Under the pieces are notes generated by a model. That model did no database searches and was not told where the DNA came from. It saw only the letters and a list, made by a program, of their open reading frames with translations. The position numbers and the translations under genes are program-made. A DNA stretch of 27,268 nucleotides from Microcaldota archaeon. GTDB taxonomy: Archaea > Micrarchaeota > Micrarchaeia > Micrarchaeales > CABMGC01. The stretch lies in assembly GCA_021821605.1 (NCBI GenBank), contig JAKACG010000004.1:1-27268 (forward strand), given 5' to 3'. Within the stretch, counting starts at the first letter, position 1. The number at the start of each line of letters is the position of its first letter. Positions 7,353 to 14,898 of the stretch are shown piece after piece.

Positions 7353-7464
7353 TGGGCCCGGTGAGATTTGAACTCACGACATCTGGCTATCTTACTTTTG
7401 ATCAAACTTTATTTAAAAGTTTGGTTATAAGACCAGCGCTCTAACCATGCTGAGCTACGAGCCC
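7353..7464 (-). tRNA. tRNA-Ile(UAU) with 37-nt intron
   Basis: On the minus strand a complete tRNA can be folded: acceptor GGGCTCG/CGGGCCC with discriminator A, D-arm GCTC/GAGC, T-arm GTGAG/CTCAC with loop TTCAAAT, and anticodon stem CTGGT/GCCAG. The anticodon loop is interrupted by 37 nt (7389-7425) at the canonical 37/38 position. CTTA in the 5' exon pairs with TAAG in the intron, leaving 3-nt bulges TAA and ATA, a proper bulge-helix-bulge for archaeal splicing endonuclease. The intron also contains an 8-bp hairpin (CAAACTTT/AAAGTTTG). The spliced loop CTTATAA gives anticodon UAU, reading AUA. The body closely resembles archaeal tRNA-Ile. CCA is not encoded. Confidence 0.9.
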
Positions 7465-7491
7465 GAAACAAGTATATTTTAATATGAGTTA

Positions 7492-7503
7492 TTATATATA
7501 AAA
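7492..7503 (+). promoter_or_regulatory. TATA box of srp54
   Basis: TTATATATAAAA lies about 36 nt before the ATG at 7534, predicting a leader of roughly ten nucleotides that carries GTGA 4 nt before the start. Confidence 0.6.
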
Positions 7504-7533
7504 CTTACATATAACTTTGAGTATCGTGAAAAT

Positions 7534-8838
7534 ATGGATTTAGGAGAAGGATTAAGGAAGGCAATAGCTAAGTTGCAAGGTTCTACGATAATAGACCTAA
7601 AAACTATAAGGGAGTTTAACAAGGAACTGCAGAGAGTTCTTATTACTTCTGACGTTGAACTTAGCCTTGTTTCCGCTTTCACAAAAAAGATAGAGGATGC
7701 AGCAATAAAGGAAAAAATACCAGATGGAGTTAGCCCTAAAGATTATATTACAAACATGGTTTATGAAGAGCTAGTAAAGCTTATGGGAAAGAGCTACGAA
7801 CCACAGATAAAGCCAAAGCGCATACTTATGCTCGGAATGTATGGTTCTGGAAAAACAACCAGCTCAGCAAAGCTCGCCAAGTATTATCAGGATCGCGGCT
7901 TAAGTGTAGGTTTAATATGCTGTGATGTAGCTAGGCCTGCCGCTTATGAACAGCTTGAGACATTAGCAAAACAGGTAAATGCAGCATTTTTTGGAGTTAA
8001 AGGAGAGCTTGATGCAAAAAAAATATTAAAGCAAGGACTTAAAGCCCTCAAGGACAGAAAGGTAATAATATGTGATTCGAGCGGTAGAAGCGCCTTTGAT
8101 GAAATATTAGTAAAGGAAATAAAGTCCATTTCTGAAGAGCTAAAGCCTGATGAGAAGTTCCTTGTGATAAATGCAGATACAGGGCAAGTAGCTGGAAAAC
8201 AAGCATTTGAGTTTAATGAGGCAGTAGGAATAACTGGAGTGATAGTAACTAAAATGGACGGCTCTGGAAGAGGAGGAGGAGCTCTAAGCGCAGTAAGCGC
8301 AGCTAAAGTGAATATAACATTCATAGGCACTGGAGAGAAGATGAACTCCCTTGAACTATATAACTCCGAGAAGTTTGTTGGAAGACTGCTTGGGATACCA
8401 GATATTGAGTCACTTATAAAAAATGTAAATGAGGCTATAAAAGAAGCTAACTTAAAACCCGAGGAGATTAATGCTGAAGAGCTTAATTTTGATACATTCT
8501 ATTCGCAATTAAAAACAATGTCAAAGATGGGCCCTGTTAAGAACATGTTAGGTATGATGGGCATGGCAGATGTGCCTAAAAACCTTGTGGAACAAGGAGA
8601 GGAAAAGATGGCTAGATATAAGGTCATAATAGGCTCTATGACAAAAGAAGAGCGTAAAAATGACAAGCTTTTAAGAGACCATAGCAGAATAACCAGAATA
8701 GCTAAAGGAAGCGGCACACAGGAAAAGGATGTAAGAATGCTGATAAATGAGTTCAATAAAATGAAGAAGTTTTACGAGATGTTTAAGAACGACAGAAATG
8801 TAAAAAAGAACCTTTCAAAGTTTATGAAAACAGGTTAA
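7534..8838 (+). CDS. srp54: Signal recognition particle protein SRP54
   Basis: This GTPase of the signal recognition particle binds signal peptides and SRP RNA and docks with the receptor FtsY. The N domain (1-90) is helical, and the G domain has G1 GMYGSGKTT at 101-109, the CDVARPAA motif, G3 DSSGR and G4 TKMDG. The C-terminal M domain is methionine-rich (KTMSKMGPVKNMLGMMGM) for signal-peptide and RNA binding. Two G-motif residues deviate from the usual GLQGSGKTT and DTAGR (MY for LQ, SS for TA), which is mild. The length of 434 residues is normal. GTGA 4 nt before the ATG supports the start. Neither SRP RNA nor FtsY is seen in the window. Confidence 0.97.
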   Translation: MDLGEGLRKAIAKLQGSTIIDLKTIREFNKELQRVLITSDVELSLVSAFTKKIEDAAIKEKIPDGVSPKDYITNMVYEELVKLMGKSYEPQIKPKRILMLGMYGSGKTTSSAKLAKYYQDRGLSVGLICCDVARPAAYEQLETLAKQVNAAFFGVKGELDAKKILKQGLKALKDRKVIICDSSGRSAFDEILVKEIKSISEELKPDEKFLVINADTGQVAGKQAFEFNEAVGITGVIVTKMDGSGRGGGALSAVSAAKVNITFIGTGEKMNSLELYNSEKFVGRLLGIPDIESLIKNVNEAIKEANLKPEEINAEELNFDTFYSQLKTMSKMGPVKNMLGMMGMADVPKNLVEQGEEKMARYKVIIGSMTKEERKNDKLLRDHSRITRIAKGSGTQEKDVRMLINEFNKMKKFYEMFKNDRNVKKNLSKFMKTG

Positions 8839-8870
8839 AAATAAAAGAAATCAAAAAAGAAAATGAGAAC

Positions 8871-8951
8871 CTATCTTCTCTTGCTTTTGCCTTTTTTTGA
8901 AGCCTTTGAAGTTTTTGTTGACTTCTTTGACTTCTTTGTCATTTTTTTCAT
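8871..8951 (-). CDS. 26-residue lysine-rich peptide
   Basis: On the strand opposite srp54, just beyond its stop, an ATG is preceded by GTGA at 5 nt and by an AT-rich TATA-like box near 8981-8993. The 26-codon frame encodes almost only K, S, T and R (for example KKSKKSTKTSKASKKG) and ends in KSKRR and a TAG. It resembles the C-terminal tail of histone H1 or ribosomal-tail sequence. Composition and signals resemble the basic gene at 7093-7212. I cannot assign a function; simple-sequence chance is possible, since AAG/TCA repeats are low complexity. Confidence 0.5.
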   Translation of the reverse strand: MKKMTKKSKKSTKTSKASKKGKSKRR

Positions 8952-9204
8952 TTATTTCACTCGACATACAATACATGTAGTATTTATTTAAATTAGTTTA
9001 AAGAGTAGATTTACTTTATAAGCTTTTTTAATACTAAGATAAATATTTTTTACCTAAATAAAAGATATGGTATTTTTATACTTTTGTATACGGCAAATTC
9101 TTACACAATACGAAATAAACAATCTTTTTATAAGATAAATGATATTTTTTGCCAAATTATTAGAGTATATTGTTTAAAATCTACTTTTTCAAGAGATATG
9201 CACA
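8952..9204. other. AT-rich intergenic region with distant inverted repeat
   Basis: No gene is seen. AGTAGATTT at 9004-9012 is repeated in inverted form as AAATCTACT at 9177-9185, 164 bp apart. No clear C/D or H/ACA boxes or GC-rich stem were found between them. The left part holds the presumed promoter of the minus-strand basic peptide. Confidence 0.35.
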
Positions 9205-9212
9205 TTTATAAA
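9205..9212 (+). promoter_or_regulatory. TATA box of the DRG GTPase gene
   Basis: TTTATAAA is centred about 26 nt before the ATG at 9235, consistent with a leaderless transcript; no Shine-Dalgarno is present. Confidence 0.6.
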
Positions 9213-9234
9213 TTTTCCAATACAATAATGATAT

Positions 9235-10338
9235 ATGCCAGGACTGGAGGAAAAGCTTGAAGAGCTTAGAGAGGAATACTCAAAAACAAGATACAATAAA
9301 GCCACCAACAAACACTTAGGTATACTTAGGAAAAAAATAGCTAAAATAAGAAAGGAACTAAGCGAAAAAAAAGGTGGTGGAGGAATAGGTTTTGCAGTAA
9401 AGAAAAATGGGGATGCTACAGTAGCGCTTGTGGGATTCCCTAATGCTGGAAAGTCTTCGTTTTTAGGCATGGTTACTGATGCAGAATCAAAAGTGGCTGA
9501 TTATGCCTTCACTACATTAACTGTAGTGCCCGGCATGTTAGAACATCATGGAGCAAATATACAAATTCTTGATGTTCCAGGACTTATAGAAGGTGCAAGT
9601 GTAGGAAAAGGAGGTGGAAGAAAGATAGTAAGTGTCATTAGAGTTGCTGATCTCATTGTTTTTATGATAGATATAAACTCTCCGATACAACTTTACAAAC
9701 TTCTTGATGAGTTATATAGCCTGGATGTAAGAATAAATGTGAAAAGACCCAATATAAGAATAGAAAAACTTAAAGCTGGAGGCATAAATCTTGAACCAAA
9801 CAAATATAATGTACCTGACAAAAGGAGCGTGGCTGAGATACTAAACGAATACAAAATCTTCAACGCCAATGTTATATTTTATCAAAATGCTAATGCAGAA
9901 GATGTTTCTGATGTTCTTGATGAAACAATAACATATATAGACGCAATAGTGCTTCTAAACAAGATAGACACAGTAGATAAGACATATGCTGAAGGGATAA
10001 GAAAGGAACTTGAAAAAACCTCAAAGATGAAGGTTGTTAGCATAAGTGCTGCAAAGGGCATAAATCTCGAAGAAGCTAAAGATGCCATATTCTATAAACT
10101 TGATCTTATGAGGATCTATCTTAAACCTAAACTAGGAAAACCCGACATGGAAAAACCATTGATACTTAAGAATAAAAGTAATGTTATGCAAGCTGCCAAA
10201 GTTCTCCACTCAAAACACGCATCCAGCTTAAAGTATGCTTATGTTACAGGCAAAAGCGTTAAGTTTGAGAACCAAAGAGTAGGCAAAGAGCACGAGCTTA
10301 AAGACCAAGACATAATAACCTTAATATATGAAAAATAA
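9235..10338 (+). CDS. DRG family GTPase with TGS domain
   Basis: This is the archaeal orthologue of developmentally regulated GTP-binding proteins (Rbg/DRG), ribosome-associated TRAFAC GTPases of the OBG class. A charged helical N-terminus (residues 1-48) precedes G1 GFPNAGKSS at 67-75, switch sequences (YAFTTLTVVPG), G3 DVPGLIEGAS and G4 NKID. The DRG-specific S5D2L insert (RINVKRPNIRIEKLKAGGI) is present. The C-terminal TGS domain (about 295-367) includes YVTGKSVKFENQRVG. The 367 residues are normal. It is followed at 8 nt by the RNase P p30 gene, so a translation/RNA-processing operon is likely. Confidence 0.95.
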   Translation: MPGLEEKLEELREEYSKTRYNKATNKHLGILRKKIAKIRKELSEKKGGGGIGFAVKKNGDATVALVGFPNAGKSSFLGMVTDAESKVADYAFTTLTVVPGMLEHHGANIQILDVPGLIEGASVGKGGGRKIVSVIRVADLIVFMIDINSPIQLYKLLDELYSLDVRINVKRPNIRIEKLKAGGINLEPNKYNVPDKRSVAEILNEYKIFNANVIFYQNANAEDVSDVLDETITYIDAIVLLNKIDTVDKTYAEGIRKELEKTSKMKVVSISAAKGINLEEAKDAIFYKLDLMRIYLKPKLGKPDMEKPLILKNKSNVMQAAKVLHSKHASSLKYAYVTGKSVKFENQRVGKEHELKDQDIITLIYEK

Positions 10339-10346
10339 CTGTTTTG

Positions 10347-10859
10347 ATGAAAGGCTATGATATTGTTAGAATAGATAATGTAAGTGCCATATTTTCCAGT
10401 AAGCTAGGCTACAAGAAGATAATAGGCTCTTGTGAAATAAAGGTAAGTGAGACTTTGTTAAATAACCCCAAAGATAAATATATACTTATATCAAGTGATG
10501 AAAACTCGCTTAGAAAGGCTATGAAGGACAATATGTGTATTGGAGTATCAATAAAAGACAACACACTGATGAAAAAAAGCTTGGAGCAGCTACATGACTC
10601 TGAAAAATTGCTTTTTATAAATGGCTCTTTAATTACAAGTTCCAGGAAAAACGATCTTCCCAAAGTGGTATATAAAGCCAGAAATTTGATAAGGAACGCA
10701 GTAATTTATAAAACAAATACGGCTTTTGTTAGCCTTGCCAACGATTATGCGCATATTATGTCAGCTATGCAGCTAAAGGCCGTTGCTATGTTTATATGTG
10801 AAGATGAAAAGCTGACCGACAAGTTATTAGCCTCATTTAATTGGGATGTTTACAAATGA
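10347..10859 (+). CDS. rnp3: RNase P protein subunit p30 (Rnp3)-like
   Basis: The 170-residue protein is assigned as the p30/Rpp30 subunit of RNase P, a TIM-barrel-like protein that with Pop5 forms the catalytic-domain-binding pair for tRNA 5' maturation. It is shorter than usual (about 210 residues) and divergent: the N-terminal strand (YDIVRIDN) and the C-terminal part (SLANDYAHIMSAMQLKAVAMFICEDEK) fit the family, the latter as the conserved stretch after the lost serine-rich loop. Position is the strongest argument, because the next gene overlaps by 4 nt and is Pop5, the usual archaeal neighbour. The ATG at 10347 is preferred over the TTG three bases earlier. Confidence 0.75.
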   Translation: MKGYDIVRIDNVSAIFSSKLGYKKIIGSCEIKVSETLLNNPKDKYILISSDENSLRKAMKDNMCIGVSIKDNTLMKKSLEQLHDSEKLLFINGSLITSSRKNDLPKVVYKARNLIRNAVIYKTNTAFVSLANDYAHIMSAMQLKAVAMFICEDEKLTDKLLASFNWDVYK

Positions 10860-11185
10860 TAACAAAAAAGAAAAATCGTTATATATTGTTTGAGTGCACC
10901 GAAAGACTAAGTGAGGATATAATGGATATGTTTTATTCTTCTATAAGTTCATTTATGGGTTCTGGCAGTTACTCTAACGCAAATATAAAGATTATCAAGA
11001 CCTACTCAGAAAATCTCTTTGCTCTTAGAGTTAATAGAGGATATGAAAAACAGGTAGTCCTAGCATCTGCTTTCTCAAAGGTTATGGAAGGAAAGGTAGG
11101 ATTTTACACACTTTTAACTTCAGGAGCCATAAATGTGCTTTCGAAAAAGGTACAGAGCATTAACTCTAATAAAAACATAGATTAA
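10856..11185 (+). CDS. rnp2: RNase P protein subunit Pop5 (Rnp2)
   Basis: This small RNA-binding protein partners with p30 to activate RNase P RNA. The pattern RYILFECTERLSEDIMDMF at the N-terminus, the central NANIKIIKTYSENLFALRVNRGYEKQV split over two strands, and the final segment with TSGAINVLSKK (the family usually has SGTI) fit Pop5/Rpp14. The start ATG at 10856 overlaps the TGA of rnp3 (ATGA), giving 109 residues; the frame is open further upstream but a start inside rnp3 is less likely. Translational coupling would keep the two subunits in 1:1 ratio. Confidence 0.8.
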   Translation: MITKKKNRYILFECTERLSEDIMDMFYSSISSFMGSGSYSNANIKIIKTYSENLFALRVNRGYEKQVVLASAFSKVMEGKVGFYTLLTSGAINVLSKKVQSINSNKNID

Positions 11186-11255
11186 TATATTTTTTTATAC
11201 CAAACTTAATAAAAATATTAGAAAGCTATTTTCTATATTCTTTATTGGTGAATTA

Positions 11256-11606
11256 ATGAACATAAGTGAATTGAAAGCAGGAGCATCAAATGTACAGTTA
11301 GAAGCAGTTGTTGCTGAAAAGGATGAACCTAGGGAGGTCGTTACTAAGTATGGCAAAAGACTGAACGTTGCTAATGCAGTATTGAAAGATGATACAGGAA
11401 GCATAGCTATTTCTCTTTGGGGAAATGACATAAACAGCATAAATGTTGGGGATAAAGTAAAGATAACCAACGGATATGTAGGAGAATTTAGAGGTACGCC
11501 TCAGCTTTCCACAGGTAAATATGGAAAAATAGAGGTTTTAGAAAAGGGATCTGGAGAGTCACAGCCTCAAGAAGAACAAGCTGAAGACGAAGAAGAAGAA
11601 ATGTAA
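11256..11606 (+). CDS. ssb: Single-OB single-stranded DNA-binding protein
   Basis: This 116-residue protein has one OB fold (about 1-95) followed by an acidic tail (EEQAEDEEEEM), like the SSB of Sulfolobus. The family pattern is clear: MNISELKAGASNVQLEAVV, then GDDTG-type DDTGSIAISLWG, then GDKVKITNGYVGEFRGTPQLSTG. It would protect and organise ssDNA during replication and repair, with the tail recruiting partners. GGTGA lies 4 nt before the ATG. It is a single-gene unit. The acidic tail is shorter than the glycine-rich linker plus tail in Sulfolobus. Confidence 0.92.
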   Translation: MNISELKAGASNVQLEAVVAEKDEPREVVTKYGKRLNVANAVLKDDTGSIAISLWGNDINSINVGDKVKITNGYVGEFRGTPQLSTGKYGKIEVLEKGSGESQPQEEQAEDEEEEM

Positions 11607-11641
11607 TTTTCTAATTCTTTTTTTATTTTTTATTTAATTTA

Positions 11642-12151
11642 TTATTTTTTATATAAATCTAATAGTTTGTCGCACTCTTTTTCCATAAAACCTTTATATA
11701 ATTTCAATTTGGGGTTAGAGTTTTTTATTACGTCATAAGGGTGCATAAAGATATAACGTGAATTATTTTTATTCATATTATTTATTTTGAAAAATGTTTT
11801 TGAGTTTGTACCATACACTATGCCTTTCATTCCTGCCCAGATAGCTAAAGAGGTACACATACTACAAGGCTCCATTGTTATATAAAGCCAAGCATTTTCA
11901 AGATTATGTGCCCACGACCCCGCATTTATTTTTTTATTTGCATTTATTTTTTTACTTGCTAAACGTATGGCATTAACCTCTGCATGACATGAAGGATCTC
12001 CAGTTAGGTTAAGTGTAGTGTATGAAGCCGCAAGAACCTTGTCATCAACAACTACAACTGCACCTATAGGATATTGCTTGTTTTTAAAACCTTTTAATGC
12101 AGTAACTATTGCCGTTTTCATAAACATTTTGTTAGGGTGTTTATTTTCCAT
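11642..12151 (-). CDS. Nucleoside/base deaminase (TadA/guanine deaminase-like)
   Basis: This zinc-dependent deaminase belongs to the CMP/dCMP/TadA superfamily. The zinc and proton-shuttle motifs are present: CHAEVNAI (H56, E58) and EPCSMC (C96, C99). The substrate could be guanine, cytosine-type bases, or tRNA adenosine; the length (169 residues) and the PIGAVVVVDDKV strand resemble guanine deaminase/TadA proteins. The 13-nt gap from the upstream UDG gene on the same strand indicates co-transcription. The gene is noticeably more AT-rich than srp54 and the ribosomal genes, with AAA, TTA and ATT favoured, which may reflect later acquisition. Confidence 0.85.
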   Translation of the reverse strand: MENKHPNKMFMKTAIVTALKGFKNKQYPIGAVVVVDDKVLAASYTTLNLTGDPSCHAEVNAIRLASKKINANKKINAGSWAHNLENAWLYITMEPCSMCTSLAIWAGMKGIVYGTNSKTFFKINNMNKNNSRYIFMHPYDVIKNSNPKLKLYKGFMEKECDKLLDLYKK

Positions 12152-12164
12152 AATTTATAACCAA

Positions 12165-12725
12165 TTATAAAATTTCTTGAAGTTTTAATATATATTCTTT
12201 CCATTCAATTTTGTTCTTTATAACATATCCTGGATGATAATAAAATAAACAACGAACATTTTTATAATTAATAGTATTAAAATTTAGTATATTTTTCTTT
12301 AAATCATGCCTATTTGTAATAGCAAAGTAAGCAACGTCACCCAAACAAAGTATGTTTTGGGGTTTATATAATTCTATCTGTCTATAGAGAAATTTGCAAC
12401 ATTTATTTATTTCTTCTTCAGTAGGGCTTCTCCAATCCCTATTTTCTTTTACCGGATAATGTTTTACAGCATTTACAATAACAAAATCTTTATCCGGACA
12501 TAAAATATTTAACCATGTATTTAATAAATCACTAATTTCTCCTGAATAAAACGGTATCCCGGTTTCTGAGGCTATTTTATCCGGAGCTTCACCAATAACC
12601 ATTAATTTTACTCCCTTTGACTTAATATGGCTACCTTCTCTTGAAATTGCAGCTTTCCCATTTTTATAAAGTGAACATGCTCTACATGCATTAATGTCTT
12701 TTTCTAATTCATAAATAGAGTCCAT
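12165..12725 (-). CDS. Uracil-DNA glycosylase superfamily protein (family 4-like)
   Basis: The protein resembles Fe-S uracil-DNA glycosylases that excise uracil from DNA. CRACSLY supplies the first cysteine pair (C14, C17), and C109/C110 and C127 could complete a 4Fe-4S cluster. The catalytic region reads GEAPDKIASETGIPFYSG, with D in place of the usual G after GEAP; the strand NAVKHYPVKENR and the C-terminal HPGY (usually HPS) correspond to the base-binding and DNA-intercalating motifs. These replacements make the activity less certain than the fold. It lies between aCPSF2 and the deaminase, in the same minus-strand unit, and is similarly AT-rich. Confidence 0.8.
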   Translation of the reverse strand: MDSIYELEKDINACRACSLYKNGKAAISREGSHIKSKGVKLMVIGEAPDKIASETGIPFYSGEISDLLNTWLNILCPDKDFVIVNAVKHYPVKENRDWRSPTEEEINKCCKFLYRQIELYKPQNILCLGDVAYFAITNRHDLKKNILNFNTINYKNVRCLFYYHPGYVIKNKIEWKEYILKLQEIL

Positions 12726-12756
12726 TCAAACACATTATAGCTCTGCAATACTATTT

Positions 12757-14007
12757 TTACATATTTATCTTTATTTTTTCTCCTGTTTTTGGTGCATATG
12801 CCTTGAATCCTTCAAGTTCAAGCCATTCTTTTAGTGCAATTGAACTGTCTTTATCCCCATGTACACATATTACCTCCTCTGGAGATGACTCTTTTATGTA
12901 TTTATAAAGATCCGCCTGGCCGGCATGAGCCGAGAAATCATAAAATGCAAACGGATTACGTACATGGAACTTCCTATCATCAATTAATAAAGGCTCATAC
13001 TGCATAAGCTTTCTTCCGTTGGTAGTTTCTGCTTGATAACCGGTAAGGAAGATCATTGATTTGCTATTTAACCTTGTTATGTAGTCTAAAACAGGACCGC
13101 CGTTAAGCATGCCCGCAGTTGTCACTATTATGTTGCCTCCTTTTAATGCATTGTTTCTCTCATAAGGCTTTGTTATCTGAGTAACGTGCTCTACTGCTTT
13201 TGAAAGGAGATCATAATTTTGTATGTACTCAGGATAATCCATAACTATCCCGGTTGCTTTTCTAGACATGCCATCAACATAGGTAATGTCTGCGAGGCCG
13301 TTCTTTTCCAATAAAGCAAGCATCTCTTGAGATCGACCAACAGCAAAAACAGGTAGCAACGCGACCCCTTTATTGTCTATTACCTCTCTTATATTTTCTA
13401 TAAGAAGCTTCTCTAATTCAGATCGTTCAGGATGATCTCTTGACCCATATGTTGATTCTATTATAAGAGTATTTCCAGAGACTATATCAGAACCTTTATG
13501 CAATGTTTGAGGTGACACCTTTAAATCTCCAGTGTATACTAAGCTCCTTTCAGTCTTCCTATCTTCTAATTTTGTTATTGCACTTCCGCATATGTGTCCA
13601 GCATCGCTAAAGGTTATATCATAATCTCCGAACTCTATTTTTGAGTTATATCCATGAGAAAAGTACTTGTTAGAGAACCTTTGTGCATCTTTTTTATTGT
13701 ATGGCTGTTTTGTGTGATTTTTTAAGTTTATTTTTATAGAGTCTGCTATCAGTAGCTCTGAGAGCTCTAATGTAGGAGGAGTACCGAATGTTGGAGGGTA
13801 ACCAGAATGATAAAGAGCAGGGGCATTGCCACAATGATCAAGATGGGCATGGCTAAGTATAAACGCATCTATATCTCCAGCAGGCAATGGATACTCTGTT
13901 TTATCGTTTATCTTTACTCCGTAATCCATCAATATTTTTTTCTTTCCGTTAAGCAAAACGCCTGAACGCCCTACCTCTCCAGCACCTCCCAGAAAACTAA
14001 TTTCCAA
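12757..14007 (-). CDS. aCPSF2-type beta-CASP ribonuclease
   Basis: This is a metallo-beta-lactamase/beta-CASP nuclease related to the eukaryotic CPSF73 subunit. The HAHLDH signature (H53, H55, D57, H58) is intact, with a further zinc-ligand motif in SDAGHICGSA, and the beta-CASP insert (VALLPVFAVGRSQEM) and final HGDKDS are present. At 416 residues it lacks the N-terminal KH domains of aCPSF1, which points to aCPSF2. The start is a TTG codon preceded by GTGA at 4 nt; no suitable ATG exists near the conserved N-terminal strand (ISFLGGAGEVGRSG), so the non-AUG start is well supported. Confidence 0.92.
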   Translation of the reverse strand: MEISFLGGAGEVGRSGVLLNGKKKILMDYGVKINDKTEYPLPAGDIDAFILSHAHLDHCGNAPALYHSGYPPTFGTPPTLELSELLIADSIKINLKNHTKQPYNKKDAQRFSNKYFSHGYNSKIEFGDYDITFSDAGHICGSAITKLEDRKTERSLVYTGDLKVSPQTLHKGSDIVSGNTLIIESTYGSRDHPERSELEKLLIENIREVIDNKGVALLPVFAVGRSQEMLALLEKNGLADITYVDGMSRKATGIVMDYPEYIQNYDLLSKAVEHVTQITKPYERNNALKGGNIIVTTAGMLNGGPVLDYITRLNSKSMIFLTGYQAETTNGRKLMQYEPLLIDDRKFHVRNPFAFYDFSAHAGQADLYKYIKESSPEEVICVHGDKDSSIALKEWLELEGFKAYAPKTGEKIKINM

Positions 14008-14046
14008 ATAATCACAGAATTATTAAGCAGTAAATATGTAATAATC

Positions 14047-14056
14047 TTTTTATTTG
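14047..14056 (+). promoter_or_regulatory. TATA-like box of the membrane-anchored winged-helix gene
   Basis: CTTTTTATTT lies about 30 nt before the ATG at 14082 and sits between divergent genes. No Shine-Dalgarno precedes that ATG, so the transcript is probably leaderless or nearly so. This supports 14082 over the in-frame TTG at 14058. Confidence 0.4.
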
Positions 14057-14081
14057 TTTGCAGGTATTTAATAATGGTTGC

Positions 14082-14882
14082 ATGGCAGACGAAATAAATT
14101 TTTTAGACCTAGCGGTCATAACTAGAATTACACCAAACACTCCTTTAGAGAAGTTAGGTGGCTTGATTAACTCGAGCATATTTGATGCTTCTAACATTGC
14201 AGGTACATTAAAACAGAAGTCGCTTATTGAGTTTTCAGCAAATTATCCAGGACCCAATAGCATGAATATAACAGAGCAAGGAAATGCTTTGATAAGAGAG
14301 GCTAATGAAAGGTCAGCAGACCCTTTCGATAAACTTGATGAAAGCATACTACAGCACTTATCAGGAGGAAAAAGGCTTCCTTCAGAGCTACAGAGTACAT
14401 TGAATATAAGGCCAAAGGATCTTGCGCTTAGAATTTATAAAGAAAGTAAACAAGGCTTCGTTACATATGAAATAAAGAACGGCACTGTAGAAATAATGCT
14501 TACTGAAAAAGGCTTCTTGAAAGCAAAAGGAGACCAAGCGATATCTAATCCAAATACTACAGGAGCAGTACAATCCCAAGGAGTACAGCAAGCTATGCCA
14601 CATAATGTACAAACTCAAGCGATTCCAACAATGCCAAATGTACAAACAATGCAACAAAATATGCAAAGTAATGCGCAGCCAACAACACAAACAATATTGC
14701 AGCAACAATCTCAAAGTACAGCTCAAAATAGTAGCGTATCTGGACAGAGCGTTCAAAATACAGCAACTGTAGAAAAAAAGATGCCTGAACTGAAAAATGA
14801 GAATAAAAGATGGATGATAATAGGTGTCTTAGTAATAATACTGGTTGTGGTTTATGTACTTTCAGTGTATGTACTAAAGTAA
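14082..14882 (+). CDS. Tail-anchored protein with winged-helix domains
   Basis: The 266-residue protein starts with about 150 residues that look like two consecutive winged-helix folds (first with NTPLEKLGGLINSSIF, ending SMNITEQGNALIREA; second with DKLDESILQHLSGGKRLPSEL, ending EIMLTEKGFLKAKG). A disordered linker rich in Q, N, T and S (about 155-240) follows, and the C-terminal 20 residues are a hydrophobic anchor (MIIGVLVIILVVVYVLSVYV). The layout suggests a membrane-held DNA-binding or signalling protein. No known family is recognised. It precedes the acetyl-CoA synthetase genes by only 16 nt and may share their transcript. Confidence 0.7.
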   Translation: MADEINFLDLAVITRITPNTPLEKLGGLINSSIFDASNIAGTLKQKSLIEFSANYPGPNSMNITEQGNALIREANERSADPFDKLDESILQHLSGGKRLPSELQSTLNIRPKDLALRIYKESKQGFVTYEIKNGTVEIMLTEKGFLKAKGDQAISNPNTTGAVQSQGVQQAMPHNVQTQAIPTMPNVQTMQQNMQSNAQPTTQTILQQQSQSTAQNSSVSGQSVQNTATVEKKMPELKNENKRWMIIGVLVIILVVVYVLSVYVLK

Positions 14883-14898
14883 TAAATAGTTGAGATAA

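Noticed and set aside
8952..9234. SRP RNA next to srp54
   Set aside because: The region is AT-rich, under 300 nt and without the GC-rich helix-8 core.
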